A stretch of 64,000 nucleotides of DNA from assembly GCF_003675325.1 (NCBI RefSeq), contig NZ_CP033073.1, forward strand, positions 310,001 to 374,000. The letters are read 5' to 3'. The translations under genes and the position numbers were made by a program. The stretch's first letter is position 1; every line of letters starts with the position of its first letter. The stretch is from Streptomyces dangxiongensis. Lineage in GTDB: Bacteria > Actinomycetota > Actinomycetes > Streptomycetales > Streptomycetaceae. Below are positions 1 to 9,010 of this stretch, one piece after another. The notes under the pieces were generated by a model. It ran no database searches. It saw only the letters and a list, made by a program, of their open reading frames with translations, and had not been told where the DNA came from.

Positions 1-1123
1 CGTCGTCCGGCATCGCCTCGCCCCGGTGGCCGGTCAGCTCACGCAGGAGCGCGCGCGGCACCTCGGCCGCGGGCAGCAGCCGGGTGGACTGGATCGCCCG
101 GGCGAGAGCGGCCTCTCCGTAGGCCTCCCCCTTGGGCGAGGCCACCGCGTGCACACCGTCACTGACGAACAGCAGCCGGTCCCCGGGCTCGACCGTGAAC
201 TCCTGCGCCACGTAGTCGGTCTCCTCGAACATGCCCAGCGGAAGCTGCGCGTCGAAGGCGACACGCTCCACGACACCGCGTCGCAGGCGCAGCAACTGCG
301 GGGAACCGGCGTCCACCACCCGCACCCGACCGGTCGTCAGGTCGAAGTCGAAGAGCAGAACGGACAGGTAGCAACGTCCGCGGTAGTGGGCGTAGACGGC
401 CTGGTCGGCGAGGGCGGCCTGGTCGGCGAGGGGGATGCCGGCGCGCCGGGCGTTGCGCAGGGCGTTGATGGCGAGGTTCGTCAGCAGCGACGCCTCTATG
501 CCCTCGCCCATGCCGTTGGTGACGTACAGCATCAGGTGGTCGGCGGTGGCCGACCAGTCGAAGTTGTCACCGAAGATGGCGTAGGCGGGCTCGAGCTGCG
601 CGGCCAGGTCGTACTCGGAACGCGAGCAGGAACGGCCGGGCAGGAGCTGCCACTGCATCTCGGCGGCCAGGGTCAGCCGGTCCTTGCGCCGCGCCTGGAG
701 GTACAGGTCGGTGTCACGTTCGGCGACGAGCACCTCGCGCCCCAGCACCTCGGCGATCTCGCAGAGTTCGGCCTCATGGGTATGCGCGTGGTCGGCGTCG
801 GCCAGGGTCACGGACAGCACGCCGATCCGGTCGCCGCGTACGCTGACCGGCAGGTGCAGACGCGCGCGTCCGTCCCTGAGGTTCTCGCTGTAGCACTGCT
901 GGGAGCCGAACGCGCGTCCCGCCGGGCTGTTGTGCACCGACAGCGGTTCCAGGGTGTGCGGCAGCACGGACACCGGTTGCAGCACGGTCAGGCTGTAGTC
1001 GGCCATGAACAGTTCGACGGCATCGGCCGCGTACTGTTCGACCAGTACGCGGCGGGCGGCGTCGGGCAACTCATGGGGGGCCGCTGTCCGCAGTGCGCGT
1101 ACAGCGGCGACGAATCTCTTCAC
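1..1123 (-). CDS. GAF-like / PP2C (SpoIIE-type) phosphatase, C-terminus outside window
   Basis: About 374 residues are visible and the 3' end runs off the left edge. The first ~150 residues look like a GAF sensor. From about residue 165 a PP2C/SpoIIE-like domain follows, with GDNFDW in place of the usual GGDWFD metal site, a VTNGMGEG segment and a late VSDGVH segment. The VTNGMG stretch has Asn where most family members have Asp, so one metal ligand may be lost and activity is uncertain. Family members dephosphorylate STAS anti-anti-sigma factors. The GTG at 1123 is the most upstream plausible start in this frame, but its ribosome binding site is poor. The gene is divergent from the marR gene, with about 150 nt between them. 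Confidence 0.75.
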   Translation of the reverse strand, partial: MKRFVAAVRALRTAAPHELPDAARRVLVEQYAADAVELFMADYSLTVLQPVSVLPHTLEPLSVHNSPAGRAFGSQQCYSENLRDGRARLHLPVSVRGDRIGVLSVTLADADHAHTHEAELCEIAEVLGREVLVAERDTDLYLQARRKDRLTLAAEMQWQLLPGRSCSRSEYDLAAQLEPAYAIFGDNFDWSATADHLMLYVTNGMGEGIEASLLTNLAINALRNARRAGIPLADQAALADQAVYAHYRGRCYLSVLLFDFDLTTGRVRVVDAGSPQLLRLRRGVVERVAFDAQLPLGMFEETDYVAQEFTVEPGDRLLFVSDGVHAVASPKGEAYGEAALARAIQSTRLLPAAEVPRALLRELTGHRGEAMPDD

Positions 1124-1271
1124 GATGAGGAGTGAACCAATCTTTCGCCGGACAAAGTGTGAGCCTCCCGCGGAGGCGAAGTTCTCCCGAACCGTGGGCC
1201 GGTCGCGCCGGACATCTGCCGCCGGCACCCGCGCCTAGTACGCTGGCGGGCACCCCAGTGCCTGCGAGAGT

Positions 1272-1757
1272 GTGAATGTGACTTCCTTCCACCGCCGACC
1301 GGAGCCCGACGAGATCGCACGCGTGACCTCAACGGCCGCGGAGCTGCTGGAAGTCCTGTGGGGCCGGGCGTCGACCGCGCCGGCCTCCGCGTCCCAGCTA
1401 CGCCTGCTGCATATCCTCGAGCACCAGGACGGCATCAATATGCGCACGCTCGCCGAGGCGCTGGCCTCGACACCGCCGTCCACCAGCCGGCTGTTCGACA
1501 GGTTGCAGGCCGTCGGCTTCGTGGAGCGTGAGAACAGCCCGGCCGACCGGCGCGAGGTGCGACTGCGCCTGAGCGGCCGGGGCCGCGCCTTCCTCGCCGA
1601 TCTGCGGTCCCGCCGGGAGGCGGAACTCGGGGCGGTCCTCGGCCTCATGCCGGTCTCCGAGCGGACCGCGCTCGCGGAGGGGCTGGAAGCGTTCTGTGCC
1701 GTGGCCGCCGGGCAGATACACGACGACACGCAGGGGCACGGGAGCCGGACCGCCTGA
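1272..1757 (+). CDS. MarR-family transcriptional regulator
   Basis: 161 residues, normal for a MarR protein. A winged helix-turn-helix runs from about residue 40 to 110: LRLLHILEHQDG, then the recognition region with STPPSTSRLFDRLQ, then the wing with ENSPADRREVRLRLSGRG, which matches the usual D(x)R wing. It should bind DNA as a dimer. Start is GTG at 1272, or GTG at 1278; a GAGAG stretch lies just upstream. No obvious target gene follows it: the perfect inverted repeat at 1884-1907, a typical MarR-size operator, sits downstream of the gene rather than in its own promoter. Confidence 0.85.
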   Translation: MNVTSFHRRPEPDEIARVTSTAAELLEVLWGRASTAPASASQLRLLHILEHQDGINMRTLAEALASTPPSTSRLFDRLQAVGFVERENSPADRREVRLRLSGRGRAFLADLRSRREAELGAVLGLMPVSERTALAEGLEAFCAVAAGQIHDDTQGHGSRTA

Positions 1758-2328
1758 ACCGGCCGGCGGGCCGGCACTGCTCGTCCTGGACGGTGGCGCG
1801 CACACGGAGCGGCCTCCGATGACCGGAGCATCCCAGATCCTTCCCCGTGTACATACGACACGGCTACTTTCTTGCCTCCTAGCTATAGTTGTCAAACGGC
1901 AACTATATGGACCGGACAGCCCCTCGGCGGATGTACAGGAGTCGTCCTGTCATCCGTGTACCCCGAGCCCCGGACGATCTGCGGTGCCTGTGGCGCACTT
2001 CTCGGCCGGGACGGCCCGAGTGCGCCCGACAACCGGGGCTCGAGCAGCGGAAACGCCGCGGAGGGGGCGCCGGAAATTTCTCAGGGCGGGGGCGGCCAGG
2101 ACCGTCCGGCGTCGGCCGCGGGGCCCGTCGCGGCGCCGGGAGGAAGGGGTCCGTTCAGGGGAGGCCGGCCCGGGTCGCGCTGGGCCGCGGGCGACCCCGG
2201 AGATGTCCGGCCACCGCGTCCACCAGGTCGTCACTGGTGTCGTACTCCAGCTCGCGCGCGATGTGCACGCTCCACACGGCCGGCTCGCCGGTGATCTCCA
2301 GGCTGAATCCGGTGGGTGGCGGGCCCGG
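1758..2328. other. Intergenic region without a supported gene
   Basis: Between the marR gene and the 3' end of the cobalamin-protein gene I see only the palindrome at 1884-1907 and high-GC sequence with no convincing coding region. Reading frames after the palindrome give low-complexity Arg/Pro/Gly-rich translations. A gene once controlled by the operator may have been lost here. Confidence 0.5.
1884..1907. promoter_or_regulatory. Inverted repeat, likely MarR operator
   Basis: TATAGTTG-N8-CAACTATA is a perfect 8-bp-arm palindrome in an AT-rich patch of otherwise very GC-rich DNA. It lies 126 nt after the marR stop codon. The arms and spacing resemble MarR-family operators. Assignment to the adjacent MarR protein is inference. 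Confidence 0.55.
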
Positions 2329-3418
2329 TCATACGCGCGTGTCGGATCCGGGAGCGGGGTCGGTGGAGGGGGTGCGTAGCGCGAGGCTCCCCTCGCGCAG
2401 CAGCCCCAGGGTGCGGGGGAAGTCGCGCAGCCGCCCGGCCAGGACGTCCAGCCCCGCCGGCAGGGAGTGCGCGGGCACCCCGCGTGCCCGCAGGATGTCG
2501 GCGGTCCACGTCAGGAACGCGGTGAACACCTCGGGGTCGTCCACGTAGAGGGCGGTGGCCAGGAAGTCCACGACGTGGGCGACGTCCTCCGCCGTCCGCT
2601 CCCGCTGCACGTCGGTGTAGGCGCGCACCGCGGGGAAACGGTCCTCCAGGTCGATGAGGGGTCTGTTTCACCAGCCGGCCGCGGGAGCGGACGACCATCG
2701 TGTACTCCTGGTCGGCCAGGTGGGGCAGGTCGTCGACCGCCTGCCGCACCGCCGTCGGGGCGGGCCGGGGCAGGCCGCCCGCCAGTACGTCCGCCGCGCC
2801 GCGGGCGTCCACCGCCCACCGGTCGGCTCCCAGCGCCCTGGCGTATCTGCCGTCGGGGCCGAAGGCGCGGCCTCCGGCGATGACCGGGACGCCGACGGCC
2901 TGGCAGGCGGTGATGGCCGTGTGGGCGGTGGGCAGGTGGGTGGGCAGCGAGCCGGACAGCAGCACGGCCTGCGGATCGGTGTGGTGCAGATGGGCGATGA
3001 GGTGGGGGGTGGGCGTCTGGGCGCCGAGGTAGTCCACCTGCCAGCCGCGCAGGCGCAACACCTCCGTCACCAGCCGGGCCGGGAAGGCGTGCCACTCGCC
3101 GTCCACGCAGCCGACGGTCACCCGGCCCCGCGAGGTCCGGCCGGTCCGCCCGGTCCGCGGCGGGTGGGCCAGGACGGCGACCACCCGTTCGTTGACGGCG
3201 GTCGCGGCGTGCTCCTGCGCGACGGTGAGGCGGTCGGCGGCCCATTCGGTGCCGACCTTCGCCTGCACCGGGGCGATCACGTCCAACAGCAGCGCCTCTT
3301 CGCCGAGTCCGTCGGCCAGAGCCTCCCGGACGACGTCCACGGCGTCGTACTCGTCGCCGGCCGTGACGGCTTCCCACAGCCGGTCGCGGCACTCGTCCGC
3401 CCCTGCGGGGTGGATCAC
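2329..3418 (-). pseudogene. Cobalamin-binding (CarH/LitR-like) photoreceptor-type protein, frameshifted
   Basis: GTG start at 3418 behind AGGAGGA, overlapping the phosphatase stop as GTGA. Residues 1-80 form the four-helix cap with W59, E69 and H70, which is the exact Wx9EH spacing of light-sensing CarH/LitR proteins. Residues ~98-220 are a B12-binding Rossmann domain with GEWH (H109, likely lower axial ligand) and AGGRAFG. There is no DNA-binding domain. After about residue 250 the frame is broken at the GGGG run 2658-2661; deleting one base joins it to a further ~110 residues (from IDLEDRFP) that end at 2329. The position after the Trp is Ala, whereas CarH has His there. A sequencing error or a genuine mutation is possible. 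The B12 domain itself is intact. Confidence 0.7.
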
Positions 3419-5190
3419 CTGCTCCTCCTGGGACGCGGATGCCGGGCCGTGCCGTCGACCAACGACAGGGGGCCGGTCCTGGGCGCGCTGATGGCGAGGA
3501 CGGCCATGTCGTCGTGCCGGCCGGTGCCGAGCCACTGGGTGGCGAGCATCTGGACGCGTTCCACGACGGCTTCCGCCGGCATGCCCGCGCACTCCCCCAG
3601 CGCCCGCCTGAGCCGGTGCTCCCCGAAGAACTCGTCGCCCACCGGTCCGCCGCGGGCCTCGGTGATGCCGTCGGTGTAGAGCAGGCAGGTCTCCCCCGGC
3701 GCGAGCGTCGTCTCGACGGTGCGGGCCGTCACCGTGGGCAGCGCGCCGACGAGGGTGCCGTGGGTGCGGACCTCCTCCACCTGGCCGTTGTTGCGGACGA
3801 CGAACGGCGGAAGATGTCCGGCGCCGGTCAGCCGCAGCTCTGTCCGGCCGCCCCGACGGCACACCGAGCCCAGCACGAGCGTGACGAACCGGGTGTGGTG
3901 CGAGGTCAGTAAGGCACCGTTGAGCAGGCTCAGCACCCGGTGGTGGTCGGCCGCGAGGGGCAGCAGCGCGTGCAGGGTGTTGCGGATCTTGCCCGTCAGC
4001 ACGGCCGCGTCCAGGCCCTTGCCCGCGACGTCGCCGAGGACGACGAGGCTCTCCTGGGAGGAGTCGGCGCCGGGGTGGAAGTCGTAGAAGTCCCCGCCGA
4101 CCCGTTCGTGGTCCTTGGCCGGGCGGTAGGCGGCGGCGTACTCCACCCCGTGGACCCGGCCCAGGGCGGGCGGGAGCAGTTCCTGCATCAACGTGGCCGT
4201 GATGGCGGCCTGCTCGGTGTACAGCCGGGCCGCGGACAGGGCGGCGCCCGCCCGGGCGGCGAACAGCCGGGCGAAGACCTCCTCCCCGTCGGAGAAGGAC
4301 TTCTCGGTGCCGGAACGCAGCAGGATCAGCGCTCCGGCGGGTACCCCGTGGCCGGGCAGGGGGGCGACGATGACGGAGCCGACCGCTCCCGGGAAGCCCT
4401 CGGGCACCAGCCAGTCCGGGATGTCGTCGGGGTTGATCCAGCGCGCCGGAACGGGCGGGAAGCCCTGGAGCGCCTCGCTGAGACCGGGTACGCCGTGCGC
4501 ATCGACGGTCCGGGTCATCCGGGTGACGGGCCCGCCGCGCCGTGCGTACGTCAGGTGGTGGCGCCGTCCCTGCGGCGGGGCGACGAGCACGGCGGCCTCG
4601 GCGAGGTACTCGGCGGCCGTGTCGGCGACCACCTCCATGCAGCGCGGCACGTTCAGGGTGGACAGGAGCCTGCTCGACACCTCCGCCAGGACGGTGGACC
4701 GTTCCCGGGCGCTGCGCAGGGCCTGTTCCGCCAGGCGGCGCTCGGTGTCGTCGACCAGCCACCACACCACGTCCCCGTCGGCGGCGGGCGAGGGATGCGC
4801 CTCGAAGACGCGTCCGTCGATGGCACCGCTCACGGGGCCGCGGGGGCGATCGGGCTGCCCGCCGGCGATGTGCCGGTGGGCGTCGGACAGCCAGACCGGC
4901 ACGATGTCATGGAGCCGGTCACCGTCGCAGGCGTCCGGCAGCAGCGACCGGGCGGCCCGGTTGAGCTGCACGAGGCCGCCGTGCCGGTCGACGACCAGGA
5001 CGGGGCAGGGGGCGTCGCCCCACGTCGCACCGACACTGGCGGCGGCGTCGCGCGGGGCGGCTGAGAAGCCGCGGAAAGCGCACACAAGCAGGGGCACGCA
5101 GCGTGCGCGCCCCACCACCTTCCTGCCATGGGAAATAGATGCCTTACGGCAACAGTTCCCCATCCTGGTGTCAGGCGCAAGCCGCTTCAC
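3415..5190 (-). CDS. PAS-GAF-PP2C (RsbU/SpoIIE-type) serine phosphatase
   Basis: Up to 591 residues. A PAS-like segment lies around residues 50-155, a GAF domain around 165-320, and a PP2C/SpoIIE catalytic domain from about 345, with VGGDFYDF, LGDVAGKGLDAA, GHLPP and LYTDGITEARG, so all metal-binding Asp residues look present. It should dephosphorylate STAS anti-anti-sigma factors and so free a partner-switched sigma factor. Translation may start downstream of 5190 (in-frame starts exist down to 5085), because no candidate has a strong ribosome binding site and the first ~45 residues are not domain-like. Its stop overlaps the GTG of the cobalamin protein, so the sensor and phosphatase are translationally coupled. 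Confidence 0.85.
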   Translation of the reverse strand: MKRLAPDTRMGNCCRKASISHGRKVVGRARCVPLLVCAFRGFSAAPRDAAASVGATWGDAPCPVLVVDRHGGLVQLNRAARSLLPDACDGDRLHDIVPVWLSDAHRHIAGGQPDRPRGPVSGAIDGRVFEAHPSPAADGDVVWWLVDDTERRLAEQALRSARERSTVLAEVSSRLLSTLNVPRCMEVVADTAAEYLAEAAVLVAPPQGRRHHLTYARRGGPVTRMTRTVDAHGVPGLSEALQGFPPVPARWINPDDIPDWLVPEGFPGAVGSVIVAPLPGHGVPAGALILLRSGTEKSFSDGEEVFARLFAARAGAALSAARLYTEQAAITATLMQELLPPALGRVHGVEYAAAYRPAKDHERVGGDFYDFHPGADSSQESLVVLGDVAGKGLDAAVLTGKIRNTLHALLPLAADHHRVLSLLNGALLTSHHTRFVTLVLGSVCRRGGRTELRLTGAGHLPPFVVRNNGQVEEVRTHGTLVGALPTVTARTVETTLAPGETCLLYTDGITEARGGPVGDEFFGEHRLRRALGECAGMPAEAVVERVQMLATQWLGTGRHDDMAVLAISAPRTGPLSLVDGTARHPRPRRSR

Positions 5191-5393
5191 GCGGTCTCAG
5201 GCGGCGCTCCGGGGCGGGAGCCCTGCTGGGAGCGGCCGTACGGCGGGGAGAAAAGAGTGCGCGACTTCCTGTCCGGAACCACAGCAGAGGCGGATTCCGC
5301 ACGCCGAGCGGAGACCGGCCGCCTCCGGGTACGGGTCGGGGCCGCGTGCCCGCACCGGCCACGCGGCCCCCGCCGAGGAGACTCGGCCTAGCC

Positions 5394-5921
5394 CTACCTG
5401 GCCGCGTGTCCGGCCGGCCCGCCGTCCGTGAGGGCGAGACGGACGGTGATCCTCTTGCCCACCGGCTCGCGCTGCGCCTCGAAGGCCTCGGCGACGGCCA
5501 GGACGATCTCCAGGCCGTGCTGGCCGACCCGGCCGGGCTCGGCCGCACGGGCCACCGGCAGCACGTGGTCGGAGTCCCACACGGACACCTCGACCAGGGC
5601 GCCGGTGATGCGCAGGTCCATCAGGATCGGTCCCTGCGCGTACTTGCAGGAGTTGGTGACCAGTTCGCTGACGACCAACTGGGTCAGGTCGAACGCGCGG
5701 GCGGAGACCGGGACGCCGCGGTCCCGCTGCGCGTGCGTAAGGAACGCGGCGGCCCGGCGCCGCGCCTCGGCGATGCAGCCGACACCTCCGTCGAGCGCCG
5801 CGCCGGCCTGTATCGACTCGGGGGCCATGTCCCGTGCACGGTCGGCGCGGAGACCGCACACCGTGGAAGCCGCCTTCACTACCTTCACTTGGCCGCCTAT
5901 ACCCGTCTTGTCGGGCTCCAT
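5394..5921 (-). CDS. RsbW/HATPase_c-type anti-sigma factor kinase
   Basis: 175 residues. A Bergerat-fold ATPase domain fills residues ~65-165: the N box QLVVSELVTNSCKYA carries the catalytic Glu-Asn arrangement, followed by VWDSD and GQHGLEIVLAVAE (G1/G2 region). Family members bind a sigma factor, or phosphorylate a STAS partner on Ser. It lies 24 nt downstream of the sigma gene on the same strand, which fits a partner-switch module with the sigma and STAS genes. About 200 nt separates it from the phosphatase gene downstream. Confidence 0.85.
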   Translation of the reverse strand: MEPDKTGIGGQVKVVKAASTVCGLRADRARDMAPESIQAGAALDGGVGCIAEARRRAAAFLTHAQRDRGVPVSARAFDLTQLVVSELVTNSCKYAQGPILMDLRITGALVEVSVWDSDHVLPVARAAEPGRVGQHGLEIVLAVAEAFEAQREPVGKRITVRLALTDGGPAGHAAR

Positions 5922-5945
5922 GCCCCTGACTATGACGAAGGGAAC

Positions 5946-6801
5946 TCAGCGGGTCGTGAGCATTCCCTCGCGCAGGCGCTTGAGGGTGCGCGACAGCAGC
6001 CGCGAGACATGCATCTGGGAGACACCGAGACGCTCACCGATCTGCGCCTGGGTCAACTCCTCCACGAACCGCAGATGCAGGATCACCCGATCCCGCTCCT
6101 CCAGCTCCGCGATCATCGGAGCCAGCGCATGGAAGTCCTCCACCAGCCCCAGCGCCGCGTCCTCCGTCCCGATGAAGTCCTGCAGCGCACTCTCACCGTC
6201 CTCACTGCCACCGATCGCCGCATCCAGCGAAGCCGAGTTGTAGCCGTTGGCCGCCAGCCGCGCCTCAACGACCTCCTCCTCCGACAGACACATCAACTCC
6301 GACAGCTCACGCACCGTCGGCGTCCGCCCCAGCCGGCTCCGCAACTCCTCCGTCGCCCGCGCCAACCACCCGCGCCTCCTGAAGACGCCGCGGCACATGC
6401 ACCGCCCACGACGTGTCCCGGAAGAACCGCTTGATCTCCCCCACGATGTACGGCACCGCGAACGACGTGAACTCCACCTCACGCGTCAACTCGAACCGGT
6501 CGATCGCCTTGATCAGACCGATCATCCCCACCTGAACGATGTCCTCCATCTCCTCCGGCCCCCGACTGCGGAACCGCGCCGCAGCGAACCGGACCAAGGA
6601 CATGTTCATCTCGATCAACGTGTTCCGCGCGTACTGGAACTCCGCCGTACCCTCCTCCAGCACCGCCAGCTCATCGAAGAACACCTTCGACAGCTCCCGC
6701 GCATCCCGAGGAGCCACAGCCGTGGGATCCGCGACCTCCGGCAGCCCGACCGCATGGGCCGTCGCACGCCTGTCCGTCTTCGCCACGCTCACTGCCGTCA
6801 A
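5946..6801 (-). pseudogene. SigB/SigF/SigG-type alternative sigma factor, apparent frameshift
   Basis: TTG start at 6801 with GGGAGGGG eight nt upstream. The first ~147 residues contain sigma region 2 ([18 protein letters not shown] and [18 protein letters not shown]) and the start of region 3 ([11 protein letters not shown]). The frame then changes near 6365-6370. The continuation [21 protein letters not shown] and region 4 (LEERDRVILHLRFVEELTQ, then a helix-turn-helix with GVSQMHVSRLLSR) is read in another frame to 5946. Restoring two bases would rejoin them, and the break is not at a homopolymer. If real, the sigma factor is lost. If a sequencing error, this is an intact ~285-residue stress-type sigma. 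Confidence 0.75.
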
Positions 6802-6931
6802 GGTGTTCCCCTCCCGGGTACCTGTGCCGCCCGGTCCGGGCGACGTGTTGATGGGGCCCGGCTACCCGGTCGTAGGCCACTCATGCGTCTTCGGCGGTGA
6901 TCAGGTTCCAGGAGGCGGACCTGACGGGCCG

Positions 6932-7291
6932 TCAGCCGTCCGTGGTGCGCAGTGCCGCCTCACGGGAGTCGGTGACGGTGAAGTGCTCGCGGGTGCCGCT
7001 GATGGTGAGCAGGCGGTCGACGCCGGCCTGGAGCGGGCCCAGGAGGACGAACGCGCGGCCGTCCGCCTGGTGGCGCTGGTGCGCGTCGAGGAGGGAGCGG
7101 AGCAACTGGCTGTCGCCGAAGGTCAGACCGGTGAGATCCACCACAGTGGCCGGCAGGCCGCAGTCGTCGGCCTCGTCCCAGGCGGCGCCGAGCAGGTCGC
7201 ACTCGTCGTAGTCCATCTCTCCGCGCACCGTGACCTCGAAGACACGACGGTGGCGGGTGACCCGCACGACCGCCCCTGACTCCCACTGCAT
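6932..7291 (-). CDS. STAS-domain anti-sigma factor antagonist (RsbV/BldG-like)
   Basis: 119 residues and a single STAS domain. The segment VVDLTGLTFGDSQLLRSLL carries the conserved DS pair whose Ser is phosphorylated by RsbW-type kinases in this family. The unphosphorylated form would sequester the kinase and release the sigma factor. ATG at 7291 lies only 12 nt after the crtU stop, on the same strand, so it is probably transcribed with the carotenoid genes. The sigma gene follows after 130 nt. Confidence 0.85.
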   Translation of the reverse strand: MQWESGAVVRVTRHRRVFEVTVRGEMDYDECDLLGAAWDEADDCGLPATVVDLTGLTFGDSQLLRSLLDAHQRHQADGRAFVLLGPLQAGVDRLLTISGTREHFTVTDSREAALRTTDG

Positions 7292-7303
7292 CCCGTCATC
7301 CTG

Positions 7304-9010
7304 TCACTCTCCGGCCGGGTGGGGCGAGCCCGCTCCCGGCCGGAGGTCGCGTTTGTGACGTGCGCTGTTCCCGGCCCACCCGGCCAGGCTCCGCAGCACG
7401 GCACTCCGGCCGCGATCCGGCACCGTCCACAGCGTCTGGCCCCGCACGCCCCACCGTTCCAGCAGCGCGTTCGCGGCCAGGAAGCCGGTCGTCGCGGCGC
7501 GTTCCATGAGCGCCACGGGCAGGTCGGTGCGGACCAGGTCGCCCGCCACCATCAGACGTGGGTCCGGGGTGCGGACGGTCGGACGGTCGTGGTAGCCGCC
7601 CACCGGGAACAGCGGGCAGTCCTCGCGCCACTCGTGGCGCACGTCGACGATCGTGGCCGCACGCGTCTCGGGGTGGACGCGGTGCATCTGCTCGATGAGG
7701 CGCTTCTCCTCCACGTCCCGGGACGCCTGCGGCGGGACCGCGTAGGCGTGCAGTTCCACCACGGATCCCCCGGTGCGCGCGGCCCAGCGGGCGGCCTCGT
7801 CCTCCCACCGCTCCAGCACACTGATGTTGTCCAGGGTCGCGAAGCCGCTCGTGCCCAGGAATCCCGGGCGGCCGGGTGCCACGGGCCGGTCCAGCCACAG
7901 CCGGGTGACCAGGAACGGCGGGGCGTTGCGCAGCCGTGCGATCCGCTCGCGCCAATGCGCGTCGCCCAGCCGGTCCGACCGGGCCACGAGGGCGCGCAGG
8001 CCCGCGCTGTCCAGGGCCAGGACGGCGCTGTCGTGGTACCGGTCGTCGCGGTCGGTGGTGACCAGGAAGCCGCCGTCCCGCCCCGGTGCGAGGTGTTCGA
8101 CGGCCGAGCCGGTACGCACCTCGGCGCCGTGCCCCTCCAGGTAGCGGGCCAGCGGGTGCCACAGGGCGGCGGGGAAGGGCGCGCGGGGCACGTCGAACAG
8201 CAGGCCCTCGGCGGAGCCGAGGAAGTAGATGTGGAACATCAGCGCCATCTCGGCCGCCGAGAGCTGCCGGGGGTCGGCGAAGAAGCTCCGCGAGAACACC
8301 TCGAACGCCAGGTGCCGGGCCTTCTCGGGGAAGCGCACGGCGTGCAGGAAGTCGTGGGCGCTGGTGCGGTCTAGTTGGCCGTAGATGCCGGGGACGCGCA
8401 CATCGAGCAGCGGCAGGGCCGCGACCGGGTCCATGGCGCCCAGGTCCCGCAGGCCGAAGGAGGGGCTGAGCGCGACGAAACCGAGCGCGCTCCACGGCGG
8501 GGTGCGCGGGACATGGCGGAAGCTGTCCCGCAGCCCGCCGGCGTGCAGCAGCGGGTAGTCCGGCAGACCGGTCAGCCGCCGCAGGCCAGGATCGGTACGG
8601 CGGAGCAACCCGCGCAGGTTGTAGTACTGGCGGAAGAAGGCGTGGAAGCCCCGGCTCATGGTCACCGGCGTGCGGTCCCGGAGCGTGGTGGGCCACCCGC
8701 CGACCCGCCCGCCGAGGTAGGGCCGGCTCTCGTAGAGCGTCACGCCGACGCCGCGCTCGGCGAGTGCCGTGGCTGCGGCGAGACCTGCGATGCCGCCGCC
8801 GATGACGGCCGTGGTGGGCCGGGCGCCGTCCACGCGCCGCGTCCCGGGGGCCGCCGGGAGCATCCGGGCCCGCCGGTCCCGGCCGCGGCGGGCGCCGTCC
8901 GGGTTCCTGGCTCCGGTCATCGCGCGGTCTGCGCTCATTGCGTACTCTCCGGTGATCGCATGGTCTCGCGTCATCGCGTGGTCTTGCGTCATCGCGTGGT
9001 CTTGCGTCAT
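7304..9010 (-). CDS. crtU: CrtU, beta-carotene desaturase/methyltransferase (isorenieratene synthase)
   Basis: 568 residues if translation starts at the ATG (9010) that overlaps the crtT stop as ATGA. A dinucleotide-binding motif, GGGIAGLAAATALAERG, begins near residue 65, preceded by a non-conserved head. The long body matches the CrtU family, which converts the beta-ionone rings of beta-carotene to the aromatic phi rings of isorenieratene. The head is a tandem repeat of the hexapeptide MTQDHA and variants, encoded by 18-bp repeats. Each repeat supplies a new ATG, so starts at 8992, 8974, 8938 or 8920 are also possible. Third gene of the crtY-crtT-crtU operon. Confidence 0.9.
   Translation of the reverse strand: MTQDHAMTQDHAMTRDHAITGEYAMSADRAMTGARNPDGARRGRDRRARMLPAAPGTRRVDGARPTTAVIGGGIAGLAAATALAERGVGVTLYESRPYLGGRVGGWPTTLRDRTPVTMSRGFHAFFRQYYNLRGLLRRTDPGLRRLTGLPDYPLLHAGGLRDSFRHVPRTPPWSALGFVALSPSFGLRDLGAMDPVAALPLLDVRVPGIYGQLDRTSAHDFLHAVRFPEKARHLAFEVFSRSFFADPRQLSAAEMALMFHIYFLGSAEGLLFDVPRAPFPAALWHPLARYLEGHGAEVRTGSAVEHLAPGRDGGFLVTTDRDDRYHDSAVLALDSAGLRALVARSDRLGDAHWRERIARLRNAPPFLVTRLWLDRPVAPGRPGFLGTSGFATLDNISVLERWEDEAARWAARTGGSVVELHAYAVPPQASRDVEEKRLIEQMHRVHPETRAATIVDVRHEWREDCPLFPVGGYHDRPTVRTPDPRLMVAGDLVRTDLPVALMERAATTGFLAANALLERWGVRGQTLWTVPDRGRSAVLRSLAGWAGNSARHKRDLRPGAGSPHPAGE
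8918..9010 (-). repeat. 18-bp coding tandem repeat at the crtU 5' end
   Basis: Five 18-nt units, each encoding six residues of the type M-T-Q-D-H-A, drifting to ITGEYA and MSADRA towards the core gene. It changes the number of possible start codons of crtU and lies exactly at the crtT/crtU junction. Confidence 0.8.

Noticed and set aside
1889..2548. Plus-strand frame after the MarR operator as a gene
   Set aside because: Arg/Pro-rich translation without any domain, and it runs over the 3' part of the cobalamin-protein gene on the other strand.
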